A stretch of DNA of 64,000 bases from Pseudobdellovibrionaceae bacterium (GTDB taxonomy: Bacteria; Bdellovibrionota; Bdellovibrionia; Bdellovibrionales; UBA1609). This document shows, in pieces, positions 1 through 8,290 of this stretch. The notes under the pieces were generated by a model. It worked only from the letters and a program-made list of their open reading frames with translations. It was not told the origin of the DNA and did not search any database. The position numbers and the translations under genes were made by a program. Numbering within the stretch: position 1 is the stretch's first letter; the number at the start of each line of letters is the position of its first letter. The stretch lies in assembly GCA_023954155.1 (NCBI GenBank), contig JAMLIO010000001.1, positions 501,322 to 565,321 on the forward strand, given 5' to 3'.

Positions 1-84
1 GCATCGGCTCTCCAAGACAGAATCATTCAGACTTTGCGCGAAGAGGGCTACCATGTAGATGGTCTTATCTACGACAAATACTAG
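1..84 (+). CDS. C-terminal tail of an upstream gene (partial)
   Basis: An open frame enters from the left edge and ends at TAG 82-84. Only 27 residues are visible, ending in GLIYDKY. This is too little to name a family. The next gene begins 12 bp later with its ribosome binding site directly after this stop, so the two may be cotranscribed. Confidence 0.5.
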   Translation, partial: ASALQDRIIQTLREEGYHVDGLIYDKY

Positions 85-96
85 AAAAGGATACTT

Positions 97-1455
97 GTGA
101 AAATCACCATCACCGGAGCAAGCGGCCTTGTGGGACGTGCGCTCATTAAGAAGCTTTCTTTGGAGGGGCATGAAGTTCGGGCTCTGGTTCGCTCTCCTGA
201 TAAGATTCATGAGATTCCCTCTGGCCAAGTTTTTAAATGGTCGTCATCGGGCTCTGTGCCGACTCAGTCCTTCAGAAGTGTGGATGCGATCATTCATCTG
301 GCGGGTGAGGGAATTGCAAACCGGCGTTGGACAAAAAAACGCAAAAAAAGTCTTTGGGATTCTCGCATTGATGGAACAGAGAGTCTTATTCAAAGTATTG
401 AGTCACTTCCCCCTTCTGAGCGCCCGCAATTGCTGGTATCGGCTTCAGCAATTGGTTTCTACGGGGACACTGGAGACAAGATAGTCGATGAGGGCTCACC
501 CAAAGGTAGCGGCTTTCTTTCTCGTCTTTGCGGTGAATGGGAAAACGCAGCTCAAAAAGCGGAAGGCCTAGGGCTTCGGGTGGTGATCGCGCGTTTCGGA
601 GTCGTTCTCGCCCGCGAGGGTGGAGCTTTATCGAAAATGGGGCCATTTTCCCTAGGGGATGGTCGTCAATGGATGAGCTGGATTCATATAAAAGATTTGC
701 TGGATTTTTTGTCGCAAGCGATTTCTTCGAAGGATTTTCAAGGAATCTACAATCTTGTTAGTCCAGAACCTACTAGAAATAGAGTCTTCACGAGGGCATT
801 GGCTCAAAGTCTTCATTTCCCCTTTGTTCTTCCAGTGCCAGCAGTTGCGCTAAAATTAGTCTTGGGGGAAATGTCTCAAGCCCTTCTGGCAAGCCAGCGA
901 GTGTTACCGAAGCGTCTTGAATCCATGGGCTTTCGTTTCTCGTATCCGCATATAGAAAGTGCTCTTGAAGAGCTATATTTAAATGAGAACATTTTGGATC
1001 AAAGATTTTCCGCTTCCCAATTTGTTCCTCATGCGAGAAAGGAACTTTTTCAGTTCTTCAGCAGAGTTGAGAACCTAGAGGCCATCACACCCGCTTGGCT
1101 TAATTTTCACGTTTTGAGATCTTCTACTTCAAATATTGAAAAGGGCACATTGATTGAATATCAACTAAAAATTCGTGGTATTCCGATCCGCTGGCAGACT
1201 CTCATTAGCGACTGGAGTGAAGGAAGTCATTTTGTCGATGAACAACTTAAAGGTCCCTATAAAAAATGGCATCATGTCCACTCCTTTGGCGATGTTCCCA
1301 AAGGGACTTTACTAATAGACGAAATTACATATCGTGTTCCGGGAGGAATCTTAGGGGGGTTACTTCTTTCTTCTTGGATAAGAAAAGATGTCGAGAAGAT
1401 ATTTTCTTTTCGACGCCGAAAAATTACTGAGCTTTTTCCAAAGAGATCATTGTGA
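97..1455 (+). CDS. TIGR01777-type SDR epimerase fused to a SRPBCC-like domain
   Basis: The product is 452 aa. Residues 1-295 are an extended short-chain dehydrogenase/epimerase of the YfcH/SDR39U1 group: an N-terminal nucleotide-binding GASGLVG motif, SASAIGFYGD near residue 115, and an SWIHIKDL segment. Residues ~300-452 match the START/SRPBCC polyketide-cyclase-like fold that is fused to this family in some bacteria. The start is GTG at 97, preceded by AAAAGG at 85-90. The substrate is unknown for the family. The stop overlaps the GTG of the photolyase gene (bases 1452-1455), so the two are translationally coupled. The family call is firm; the function is open. Confidence 0.85.
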   Translation: MKITITGASGLVGRALIKKLSLEGHEVRALVRSPDKIHEIPSGQVFKWSSSGSVPTQSFRSVDAIIHLAGEGIANRRWTKKRKKSLWDSRIDGTESLIQSIESLPPSERPQLLVSASAIGFYGDTGDKIVDEGSPKGSGFLSRLCGEWENAAQKAEGLGLRVVIARFGVVLAREGGALSKMGPFSLGDGRQWMSWIHIKDLLDFLSQAISSKDFQGIYNLVSPEPTRNRVFTRALAQSLHFPFVLPVPAVALKLVLGEMSQALLASQRVLPKRLESMGFRFSYPHIESALEELYLNENILDQRFSASQFVPHARKELFQFFSRVENLEAITPAWLNFHVLRSSTSNIEKGTLIEYQLKIRGIPIRWQTLISDWSEGSHFVDEQLKGPYKKWHHVHSFGDVPKGTLLIDEITYRVPGGILGGLLLSSWIRKDVEKIFSFRRRKITELFPKRSL

Positions 1456-2945
1456 CAATGGCGCCGTGGGGAATTCACTGGTTTCGCCGAGATCTCAGAA
1501 TTGTTGGCAATACGGCTCTTCGAGAAAACTGGCAACAGACCAAGGGGCGAACCTTGGGCCTATTTTGCTTTGACTCGAAGTTTTTAGGTCGTTCTGATTT
1601 TTCCTCAAATCGTTTCGCATTTTTTCTAAAAACACTTAAAGCTCTGCAGAAAGATCTTCGTGAACGGGGTGGAGACCTTCTTGTCATTGATAAGCTTCCA
1701 CAAAAGGCGTTTCCGCAGCTTTTGAGTTATTGCCAAAAAAAGCAACTTCTCCCTCCTTCAATTATAACATGGAGTAGAGACTATGAACCCTTTGCTCGCG
1801 ACCGAGATGCTGAGATCGAAAAGTTACTTAAAGAAAATGGCGTATTCACAAAAACAAATCGAGACCATCTTCTTTTTGAACCTCATGAAATTCTAAAGAA
1901 TGAAAAACGTGGTGAGTTTTACCAAATTTATTCTCCTTTTGCCCGCCGGTGGTTTGAGGCTCTTTCAAGAGATGAGGGTCAGTTACGGATAGCTTCTCAA
2001 AAGGGAGCGAAGTCCTATTTTGAAGGAAATCGGCGTGACCCGAACCTTTTTAAACTCAGGTGGCAAGCGATCTCTAAAACGCAAGATTTTCCTTGGCAAG
2101 ATGCCATGGAAAGCTTCGAACAAATAAATTCAAAGCAAGTTACGATCCCTATACCAGAGGCGGGCTTTCATCGAGCTTACGAGCAACTTCTTCTATTCAA
2201 ATCAGACCTTCAAAGTTACAAGGAAAGACGCGATTTCCCGTCTGTGAGCGGAACATCGCGCCTTGCCCAGTTTTTAAAAAATGGCAGCCTCACCGTTCCT
2301 CAGATCATTTATGAGCTTAAGCTCAAGGATCTTCATTGGACGAGCACGAGTCATGGACCACTCCAGTTTTTGAAGGAGCTTGTTTGGCGTGAGTTTTACT
2401 ACTCGATACTTTTCCATCGCCCCGATGTCGAAGTGCAGAGCTTTCTGCCTCATTATAGAAATATCGAATGGGAAAATAATGAAGATTTTTTTGAACGTTG
2501 GAAAGAAGGAACGACGGGCTTTCCCATTGTTGATGCAGGAATGAGGGAACTTCGACAAACGGGCTGGATGCATAATCGTGTGCGTATGATTGTCGCCTCT
2601 TTTTTGACAAAAGATCTTCTGATTGATTGGCGTTGGGGGGAGCATCATTTTATGAAAGAGCTTCTTGACGGGGATCTTGCTCCCAATAACGGTGGATGGC
2701 AATGGGCGGCCTCCACGGGCTGTGATCCGCAACCTTATTTCCGTATTTTTAATCCCTGGCTTCAGGGAGCAAAGTTCGATCCTGATGGCGCGTATATTAA
2801 AACTTTTGTATCAGAGCTACGGGAGGCTCCTACAAAAGTTCTCCATAATCCAGAGGGAGACCGAAAGCCATGGAAGTATCCTGATCCTATTGTGAATCAC
2901 CGTGCGCAATCAGCTAAAGCATTGCTGCTTTATCGGCGGCCCTAG
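1452..2945 (+). CDS. phr: Deoxyribodipyrimidine photolyase, class I type
   Basis: The product is 497 aa (495 if the ATG at 1458 is used). It is a light-driven flavoenzyme that reverses cyclobutane pyrimidine dimers. The N-terminal photolyase alpha/beta domain starts HWFRRDLRI. The C-terminal FAD/DNA-binding half carries the family run GGWQWAASTGCDPQPYFRIF and an upstream WREFYY segment. Length and motif order fit class I CPD photolyases; a cryptochrome-DASH relative cannot be excluded by eye. It overlaps the preceding epimerase gene by 4 bp. The nearest purine-rich ribosome-binding-like sequence is AAGAGA at about 1441-1446. Confidence 0.9.
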   Translation: MTMAPWGIHWFRRDLRIVGNTALRENWQQTKGRTLGLFCFDSKFLGRSDFSSNRFAFFLKTLKALQKDLRERGGDLLVIDKLPQKAFPQLLSYCQKKQLLPPSIITWSRDYEPFARDRDAEIEKLLKENGVFTKTNRDHLLFEPHEILKNEKRGEFYQIYSPFARRWFEALSRDEGQLRIASQKGAKSYFEGNRRDPNLFKLRWQAISKTQDFPWQDAMESFEQINSKQVTIPIPEAGFHRAYEQLLLFKSDLQSYKERRDFPSVSGTSRLAQFLKNGSLTVPQIIYELKLKDLHWTSTSHGPLQFLKELVWREFYYSILFHRPDVEVQSFLPHYRNIEWENNEDFFERWKEGTTGFPIVDAGMRELRQTGWMHNRVRMIVASFLTKDLLIDWRWGEHHFMKELLDGDLAPNNGGWQWAASTGCDPQPYFRIFNPWLQGAKFDPDGAYIKTFVSELREAPTKVLHNPEGDRKPWKYPDPIVNHRAQSAKALLLYRRP

Positions 2946-3240
2946 ATCCGTCCTAGAGGAAGTCATGTGCAGAGTGACGTCTTGAAGCTATTTACCTATT
3001 GGAACCCCCTACGCCCCTTTAACCGAGTAGTTCCGTAGTTCCCTTGCTACGCCCACAGAACAAAGTGTGCCGCTCCTGTGCCTGAAATGTGTCAACCTCC
3101 CGCGACGTTGCGTACTTTTAAGTAACTTCCGGTTTTGAGGGATCGAATCTGCTCCTGTGATTTCAGCAGCTTAGGTTTCTAGTGTTTCTATTTACTTACT
3201 GATTTTCTGTTTTGACCCTGGATTTTTTCACTTTGAAAAT
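2946..3240. other. Gene-free chromosomal stretch left of the integrated element
   Basis: No convincing frame, RNA gene or terminator is visible. Base composition matches the host genes and turns abruptly AT-rich at about 3241, where the tRNA-Ser-derived repeat begins. This is presumably the original downstream flank of the tRNA-Ser gene before insertion. Confidence 0.5.
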
Positions 3241-3259
3241 TGGCGGAGAGGGAGGGATT
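3241..3259. repeat. attL-like direct repeat (tRNA-Ser 3' end copy)
   Basis: A 19-bp block beginning TGGCGGAGAG, identical to the 3' end of the tRNA-Ser gene at 8200-8218. It is followed by unrelated AT-rich sequence rather than by the rest of a tRNA, so it is an orphan copy marking the left junction. Confidence 0.85.
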
Positions 3260-3510
3260 TTTAAAAATAAATCCTATTTAAAAAAGTATTTGCATTCGTA
3301 AGTGCTTTAAATATTTAGAGAAAAGGAAATAAAATATAAACCTGAAAGGGTTTTCTAGTTTGTGGTTGTTTGTGGGTTTTTATGGTTAATATAACGGCTA
3401 GTCCTAAAACGTCACTTTTTTAATAATTAAAATATATGTGACAATATTTTGTTATCGTTCTGATAAGATTACTGCATATACTTGGTATAATTATTGCCAA
3501 TGACTAGGTT

Positions 3511-4308
3511 ATGACGAATTTAAATATTATTCTTTTTATATTGTTCTCCCAAGTTATTTTATCTTTCTCATATGGAAGTAATGGAATTGAGGATACTGTA
3601 ATCGAAATAGTTGATGGTGATACTGTTAAACTTCAAAATTTAGGTACAGCAAGATTGATTAGGATTGATGCCCCCAGAATCTAAACATCCAAACAAACCA
3701 ATAGAGCTATTTTGAGCACGAGATTGTTTGATCAAAGCAACTAGATACAAAAAAGTAAAAGTTATTTATGATAGCGTAGAAAACAAAGATTATTATAATA
3801 GAAAATTGGTGTATTTATTTATGGAAGATGGCACTTTTTTAAATGAATTTATGATTTTGGAAGGATGCGCTAAAGCCTACTTGAAATATCCATTCTCTGA
3901 AGAAAATAAAAAAATATTTATTGCAGCAGAAAAAGAAGCAAAAAGTAAAAAAAGAGGGATGTGGAATAAGTTGAATTATCTATACCCTTATGATGTTAAA
4001 AATATAAACGGAGTTATGTCATTAATTCCATTTGGGGAGTGGAATAAAGATTTCAAAATTGAGTCATATAATAAAGCGGGTATTACTAAGGATTCCGAGA
4101 AAAAATTAATTAGTGATAAACAAACTAAGGCTTCATCAAAAGTAGTATTCAAAAATGAATTTGATTGTTCTCAGAAAAAAAATGTACTGAAATGATTTCT
4201 TGCGAAGAGGCTTTATATCACTTGAATGAATGTAGATATACAAGGCTAGATCGAGACAAAGATGGAATACCATGTGAAAAACTATGTGGGGGGAAGAGTC
4301 TTAGATAG
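3511..4308 (+). pseudogene. Decayed secreted SNase-like nuclease with Excalibur domain
   Basis: An ATG at 3511 opens a signal-peptide-like N-terminus followed by the staphylococcal-nuclease strand IEIVDGDTVKL and RLIRIDAP. The frame then breaks at the C run 3671-3675: removing one C restores APESKHPNKPIE. Two more indels are needed around 3707-3728 to join this to the core VKVIYD...DGTFLNE...RGMW (3728 onward). A fourth break lies in the A8 run near 4177-4184; one extra A restores a C-terminal Excalibur motif DRDKDGIPCE that stops at 4308. Every lesion can be named, so this is a relic of an SNase-Excalibur protein, or less likely a locus with sequencing indels. Confidence 0.8.
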
Positions 4309-4581
4309 ATGTATCTCTGATATATGATGGGTTTTTTAAAGAGTGCATTTTTGTATAAGTATTTCAGAAGCGAATATACAAAATCCAACGAAAGATTTGA
4401 AATATTCCATCCAAGAAACAAAAGTCCTTTTAGTAATTTCAATATAATGGTTTAAGATTCTAATTTTGATAATTTGGAAAACTTATAGTTTCAAAATAGA
4501 ACATAAGTTTGTATATTTGATTATAAACTATATTTACTTTAGAAAGGTGCCGATCTTGTAAAATATAATTTAGGAGATTAA

Positions 4582-6021
4582 GTGCCAATATCCATTAATG
4601 ATCCAATACACATTAATATTGATCTTACTGATGAGGAAGAAAGAATTATAAATCATGTTGCATTTCAGAGATTGCGAAGAATTAAGGCATTGGGATTTTT
4701 GGATCGAGTATTTCCTAGTGCCAAACATTCTCGTTTTGAGCATTCAATTGGTGCCTGTCATGTGGCAGGAGTTATCTTTAATTCTATTGGGAAGGTTACT
4801 AGAGATCAAGTGGATCATGATTGGGTTATGTCATCAGTACATACTTCAATATCAATAGAGGAATGTGATAAGATTTTCACAGATAATATTCGTAGATGTC
4901 TTCGTATTGCAGCATTAATGCATGACGTAGGCCATGGGCCGTTTTCTCACGCATCTGAATCAATAATGCCAAGTCTTAACGAAGTTATTAGTAATAATCA
5001 AAATATGAGTCCGTTTATTAAAGTATCTTTTGAAAATAAGAATAGTCATAATGAAAACGCTGACCATGAAGATTATAGTCTTTTGATTCTAGATAAAATA
5101 CTAAGAGATCTTGAATTTAATAGTGAAGATATCCATCTGATTGCCTCTTTGAAAAGTAAGTATGTAAAATGTCCGGAAGGGTTTGACCCAGATACAATAT
5201 CATTATTAAGAACTTTAATAGATGGTGAGATTGATTCTGATAGAATGGATTATTTATTAAGAGATAGCTATTTTTGTGGTGTGCCCTATGGAAACTATGA
5301 TCTGAAGAGACTGCAAGAGGGGCTTTGTATAGTTAAAGAAAGAAAAAGTAATAAAAAATTATTCTCGGTTTTGAGAAAATCTATTACTGCGTTTGAAGAT
5401 TTTCTTTTTTCAAGATTTCAAATGCATGTTCAGATTTATACTCATAAGATTGATGCCTCCTGTAATTCTGCATTTAAAAAGATGGCTGAAATATCTGGAT
5501 ACAAATTACCATCAACAATTGAAGAATATATCTTAATTGATGACGAAAATATTTTGGAAAAAAACGTTCAACTTAAAAAAACTCTCGGTGATATGATTTT
5601 GAATAGGAAGTTATGGTTACTTGCCATTCAAAGCTATAGCAATGATCGTAGTTGTGACATAATACTATTTGAAAAAATCATTAATAGTATAGGTAAAGAA
5701 CATACTGCTCTCTATTTAAGTGAGCGTCCTTTTAAAAAGCAAAAGCTCTTAGATTTTCCAGTGCTAACTAAAGCTGTTAGTGGTCAATTAATGACTGAAA
5801 AAATGAGAAAGACTTCAGAACTGATTGCGCATTATAATGCAATATTTAGTGTTCAGCGTTTGTTTTATAAACCAGAGTTTGAAGTGCAAGTGAAACAGAT
5901 TTTAAAATCAATTGAGACGCCAATCGTAATTGATGCTGATCTTCTCAAAGAAAAAAGAAGTGCGGCTAAAAAGGTGTCTAAAGCTACTTATAAAAAAGTT
6001 GGCGATAAGAAGGAAGGCTAA
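4582..6021 (+). CDS. HD-domain phosphohydrolase, SAMHD1/YdhJ-like (dNTPase-type)
   Basis: The product is 479 aa. Metal and active-site signatures of the SAMHD1-like HD family are present: SRFEHSIGACH near residue 55, H114-D115 in HDVGHGPFSH, and DSDRMDYLLRD near residue 220 followed by CGVPYGNYDLKRL. Such enzymes hydrolyse dNTPs or related nucleotides; the substrate cannot be read from the sequence. The start is GTG at 4582 with AGGAGA at about 4571-4576. It is the longest intact gene of the tRNA-Ser element and the only one with a clear catalytic prediction, so it is probably cargo. Nucleotide-depleting HD enzymes are known in phage defence, but that role is inference here. The last 38 bp overlap a gene on the other strand. 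Confidence 0.8.
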   Translation: MPISINDPIHINIDLTDEEERIINHVAFQRLRRIKALGFLDRVFPSAKHSRFEHSIGACHVAGVIFNSIGKVTRDQVDHDWVMSSVHTSISIEECDKIFTDNIRRCLRIAALMHDVGHGPFSHASESIMPSLNEVISNNQNMSPFIKVSFENKNSHNENADHEDYSLLILDKILRDLEFNSEDIHLIASLKSKYVKCPEGFDPDTISLLRTLIDGEIDSDRMDYLLRDSYFCGVPYGNYDLKRLQEGLCIVKERKSNKKLFSVLRKSITAFEDFLFSRFQMHVQIYTHKIDASCNSAFKKMAEISGYKLPSTIEEYILIDDENILEKNVQLKKTLGDMILNRKLWLLAIQSYSNDRSCDIILFEKIINSIGKEHTALYLSERPFKKQKLLDFPVLTKAVSGQLMTEKMRKTSELIAHYNAIFSVQRLFYKPEFEVQVKQILKSIETPIVIDADLLKEKRSAAKKVSKATYKKVGDKKEG

Positions 6022-6241
6022 CTATTTGACTCGATTTGAGTAACTTTTTCTTTATAGTTAGAATTTGTTCAATTAAGTCCACTTGTTCCCATAAAATTTT
6101 TTCTACTCTTGATCGTGTAGACAAATCGTAATTTTCAATACAATTAGTTAAAGAATCAATAGAAACTTTGTAATAACATGCAATAGATTGAAGCTCATCT
6201 TGTTTAATCCAATAGGCTTTTTGAAGTTTATCAAGGCTCAT
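5984..6241 (-). CDS. Small hypothetical protein (85 aa) in the element
   Basis: The product is 85 aa, helix-rich and charged, with no recognised family. Its N-terminal half (residues 13-40) could form a small helix-turn-helix, but this is not diagnostic. It reads toward the HD gene and overlaps its 3' end by 38 bp. The region upstream of the ATG lacks a strong ribosome binding site. It could be a small regulator or partner of the HD protein, or spurious. Confidence 0.4.
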   Translation of the reverse strand: MSLDKLQKAYWIKQDELQSIACYYKVSIDSLTNCIENYDLSTRSRVEKILWEQVDLIEQILTIKKKLLKSSQIVSLPSYRQLFYK

Positions 6242-6386
6242 GGTAGCTTTTATCTTCTTTGAATAATTTATGTCAAATTATAAACGCTTTTATAGAAAAA
6301 ACTGTAGCAATACCTAAAAATACACCCATAAAATTTGACCAAAAATTGCAATGAAAAGATTAATACATCTTTGTGGATTCGGCTAT

Positions 6387-6734
6387 TTAGTATTTCAGAT
6401 TTATGCCAATAAGTTTAAGTCCATCTTCAAAATTAGATCCAAATTCTTCAATTGTTTTCCTAAGTAAAGAATCTGAGGGCCTTTTTATTTTATTGTTTTC
6501 TATCTTATCAATATGTTTTTGTCCGATACCCAGTCTCTTGCCAAGTTCTGATTGGGTTTGCCCTGCTAATAGACGATGTTGCCTAATAAGGTATCCTATC
6601 GTGATTTTATTTAAGGGTGGTATAGCTAAACCTCTAACTATAAGGTTTGTGTCCAAACTTTTAAAATCTTCTGTAGAAACAATGAGATAGTCTTTGTTAT
6701 TTAGCTTTAATGTGCCGACTTTAGGGTAGGTCAT
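6387..6734 (-). CDS. Xre-family HTH regulator
   Basis: The product is 115 aa. A HTH_3 (Cro/cI-type) domain covers about residues 45-98: IGYLIRQHRLLAGQTQSELG, then a recognition segment around IGQKHIDKIENNK. The N-terminal 40 residues resemble the short dimerising tail of antitoxin-like Xre proteins, but no toxin partner is adjacent. It probably regulates itself: two 18-bp direct repeats lie just upstream of its ATG (6747-6764 and 6780-6797). Confidence 0.75.
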   Translation of the reverse strand: MTYPKVGTLKLNNKDYLIVSTEDFKSLDTNLIVRGLAIPPLNKITIGYLIRQHRLLAGQTQSELGKRLGIGQKHIDKIENNKIKRPSDSLLRKTIEEFGSNFEDGLKLIGINLKY

Positions 6735-6746
6735 ACTCTCTTATCG

Positions 6747-6797
6747 GATATGATTTAAGGTATCTTTAGGCGATTTGACGATATGATTTAAGGTATC
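6747..6797. promoter_or_regulatory. Paired operator-like direct repeats upstream of the Xre gene
   Basis: The 18-bp sequence GATATGATTTAAGGTATC occurs at 6747-6764 and 6780-6797, 33 bp apart, about three helical turns. Each copy carries a GATA...TATC dyad. Both lie within 65 bp of the Xre start codon, consistent with sites for a dimeric autorepressor. Binding is inference. Confidence 0.55.
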
Positions 6798-6837
6798 ATA
6801 ATTATGTAGTGTACAGTGTGGGTATAAATACTGCATT

Positions 6838-6906
6838 TGACCTGCCCCCCAAAAGTTGAGCCAAAAGTTGTGATAAACTAGGGCTTAACTTTTGGGGGGC
6901 AGGTCA
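6838..6906. mobile_element. 69-bp paired IS3-type terminal repeats without a transposase
   Basis: Two perfect 20-bp inverted arms, TGACCTGCCCCCCAAAAGTT at 6838-6857 and its complement at 6887-6906, enclose only 29 bp. The TGACCTGCCCCC...AAAAGTTG pattern resembles the ends of IS3-family (IS150-like) elements. No target duplication flanks it. The right arm abuts the truncated integrase, so a deletion here probably removed the transposase, or the integrase 5' part, or both. As RNA the arms would also form a strong hairpin. Confidence 0.5.
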
Positions 6907-6907
6907 T

Positions 6908-7174
6908 GTATTTATTGATCCTAAGGGTAATTGTATATCACCAGATCATTTTACATCTCGTCATCTAAAACCTTTTTTAAAACAAATTGGTTTAGAGAAA
7001 TATATATTTCATGATTTTAGACACACATTCGCATCTCATTACATGATGAACGGAGGAAATCTTTTTGATCTTCAAAAGTTCCTTGGTCACGCAGATATCA
7101 AGATGACTCAAAGATACGCTCACCTTTGTCCAGATTATCTTCATGATAAGATACAGATAATAAATTTTAGTTAA
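6908..7174 (+). pseudogene. Tyrosine recombinase (integrase), C-terminal remnant
   Basis: The open frame runs from directly after the inverted repeat to TAA 7172-7174. It encodes the catalytic end of a phage-type integrase: box II HDFRHTFASHYM (H-x-x-R), FLGHADIKMTQRYAHL with the conserved His and the nucleophilic Tyr. The N-terminal and core-binding domains and the first catalytic Arg are absent. This is presumably the enzyme that inserted the element into tRNA-Ser. Confidence 0.85.
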
Positions 7175-7199
7175 AATTAAATTTTAATGGAGATATTAG

Positions 7200-8126
7200 A
7201 TGCTTCTTTGTCGTTTAATAGCAAGGGTCTTTTGTAGTAAATTTAAGAGATTGGGAACGATTGAAGAAATTCGATTGAAGATAAGTCAGGCCATTAGCGA
7301 CGCATTTAAACCAAAAAATATTAAAGAGCAAAGTGATGTTGAATCTATTGCTGATAAGCTAGCCCAAAATATTTTTGGATATGAAAGTACAACAACAAAA
7401 TTTAATAGAGCCATAGATGAAGCACTTAAAACTTCATATACAAGAAAATCTTGGTGGGAATACCAACAGGCATCTGGTTTAGGGGCAGTATGGGAATTCC
7501 ATATTAAGATGATGGTAGAGCTGTACGGCGTTGAAACTCGTAAGTTGGATGATAGAAATAGAAAGCAACGAAACACTGATATGCTGCCGTTTAAAGACTT
7601 AAGTGAAATTATTAGCGATTTTCAGGAAAAAACTAAAAAACGATTTAAATTAAATTTGACTAATTTTTCTGAAATCAGAAGTGCCATGATACATGGTAAT
7701 TTTGATCAACTAAGAATTTTACTTAGTAATGGCAGTAAAATGTCAGAAAGTGTTAAGGGTAATGTTATAGCTTTAAAAGGTGATCAAGTTTTCAGTTTAA
7801 GTGAGAATCTTAAGGCAGAAGAAAAAAATCAAGTTTCAACTTATGGTTGGTTCTTGGAAGGAGCCAATTCTGATTCAATAGATTTATACTGGATTGAAAT
7901 TGCTAAATCGTTGAGACAAATCAATCTTGTTATAGATTTAGTACAATCGTCACATACCAGTGAAGAAACTCAAAAGCTTTTTCAGCAAATAATTGATCAA
8001 GGAATATTGCCAACTTTGGAAGAACAAAAGCATTTTTTACCCTATTTTAAAACCTTTGGTTTTGATGAAAAACACGTTGAGAGATACTTTCAGGATTTGA
8101 AGTTAATCATAAATGTAGAAAAATAG
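7200..8126 (+). CDS. Hypothetical protein with R-x4-H (HEPN-like) motif
   Basis: The product is 308 aa, soluble, with no family I recognise overall. Residues ~155-175 read EIRSAMIHGNF, an R160-x4-H165 arrangement like the RNase motif of HEPN domains, in predicted helical context. The N-terminal third is helical and charged. Start ATG 7200 has GGAG at 7189-7192. It lies between the integrase remnant and the right att repeat, a usual cargo position. An RNase or defence role is possible but unproven; a single R-x4-H can occur by chance. Confidence 0.55.
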   Translation: MLLCRLIARVFCSKFKRLGTIEEIRLKISQAISDAFKPKNIKEQSDVESIADKLAQNIFGYESTTTKFNRAIDEALKTSYTRKSWWEYQQASGLGAVWEFHIKMMVELYGVETRKLDDRNRKQRNTDMLPFKDLSEIISDFQEKTKKRFKLNLTNFSEIRSAMIHGNFDQLRILLSNGSKMSESVKGNVIALKGDQVFSLSENLKAEEKNQVSTYGWFLEGANSDSIDLYWIEIAKSLRQINLVIDLVQSSHTSEETQKLFQQIIDQGILPTLEEQKHFLPYFKTFGFDEKHVERYFQDLKLIINVEK

Positions 8127-8199
8127 TGAGTGGGACCCAACACGGACCCAAGCTTAAAATCATCAAAAAAATCTTAGTAAAATTAGGAAGTTGTAAAAC

Positions 8200-8218
8200 T
8201 GGCGGAGAGGGAGGGATT
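8200..8218. repeat. attR-like direct repeat inside tRNA-Ser
   Basis: The right copy of the 19-bp repeat. It forms the CCA end, acceptor 3' strand and part of the T-stem of the tRNA-Ser gene, so integration left the tRNA intact on this side. Confidence 0.85.
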
Positions 8219-8290
8219 CGAACCCTCGAGACCCTTTTGGAGCCTACACGCGTTCCAGGCGTGCGCCTTCAACCACTCGGCCACCTCTCC
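8200..8290 (-). tRNA. tRNA-Ser(GGA)
   Basis: A minus-strand cloverleaf: acceptor GGAGAGG (8290-8284) pairs with CCTCTCC, discriminator G, and a genomically encoded CCA at 8202-8200. The anticodon loop CTGGAAC gives anticodon GGA (bases 8254-8256). A long variable arm and the T-loop TTCGAAT are present, as expected for a class II serine tRNA. Its 3' end is the integration site of the neighbouring element. Confidence 0.95.

Larger units (their letters stand above)
3241..8218. mobile_element. Small integrated element in tRNA-Ser(GGA), bounded by 19-bp direct repeats
   Basis: The 19 bases at 3241-3259 are identical to 8200-8218, which are the CCA, acceptor stem and T-stem 3' half of the minus-strand tRNA-Ser gene. 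This is the classic att duplication of tyrosine-recombinase elements. The enclosed 5 kb is visibly AT-rich compared with both flanks, and the composition break falls at the left repeat. Inside are an SNase-Excalibur pseudogene, an HD phosphohydrolase, an 85-aa gene, an Xre regulator, an integrase C-terminal remnant and an R-x4-H protein. The integrase is truncated, so the element looks immobile without help from elsewhere. Confidence 0.85.

Noticed and set aside
2274..2732. A 152-aa minus-strand frame
   Set aside because: It lies wholly within the conserved FAD domain of the photolyase and has no family pattern.
2946..3240. tmRNA or degenerate tRNA on the minus strand
   Set aside because: A TTCGAT-like stretch caught the eye, but no acceptor stem, CCA or tag reading frame could be found.
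4324..4455. A 43-aa frame after the SNase pseudogene
   Set aside because: No ribosome binding site, AT-rich sequence and no recognisable pattern; frames of this length are expected by chance here.
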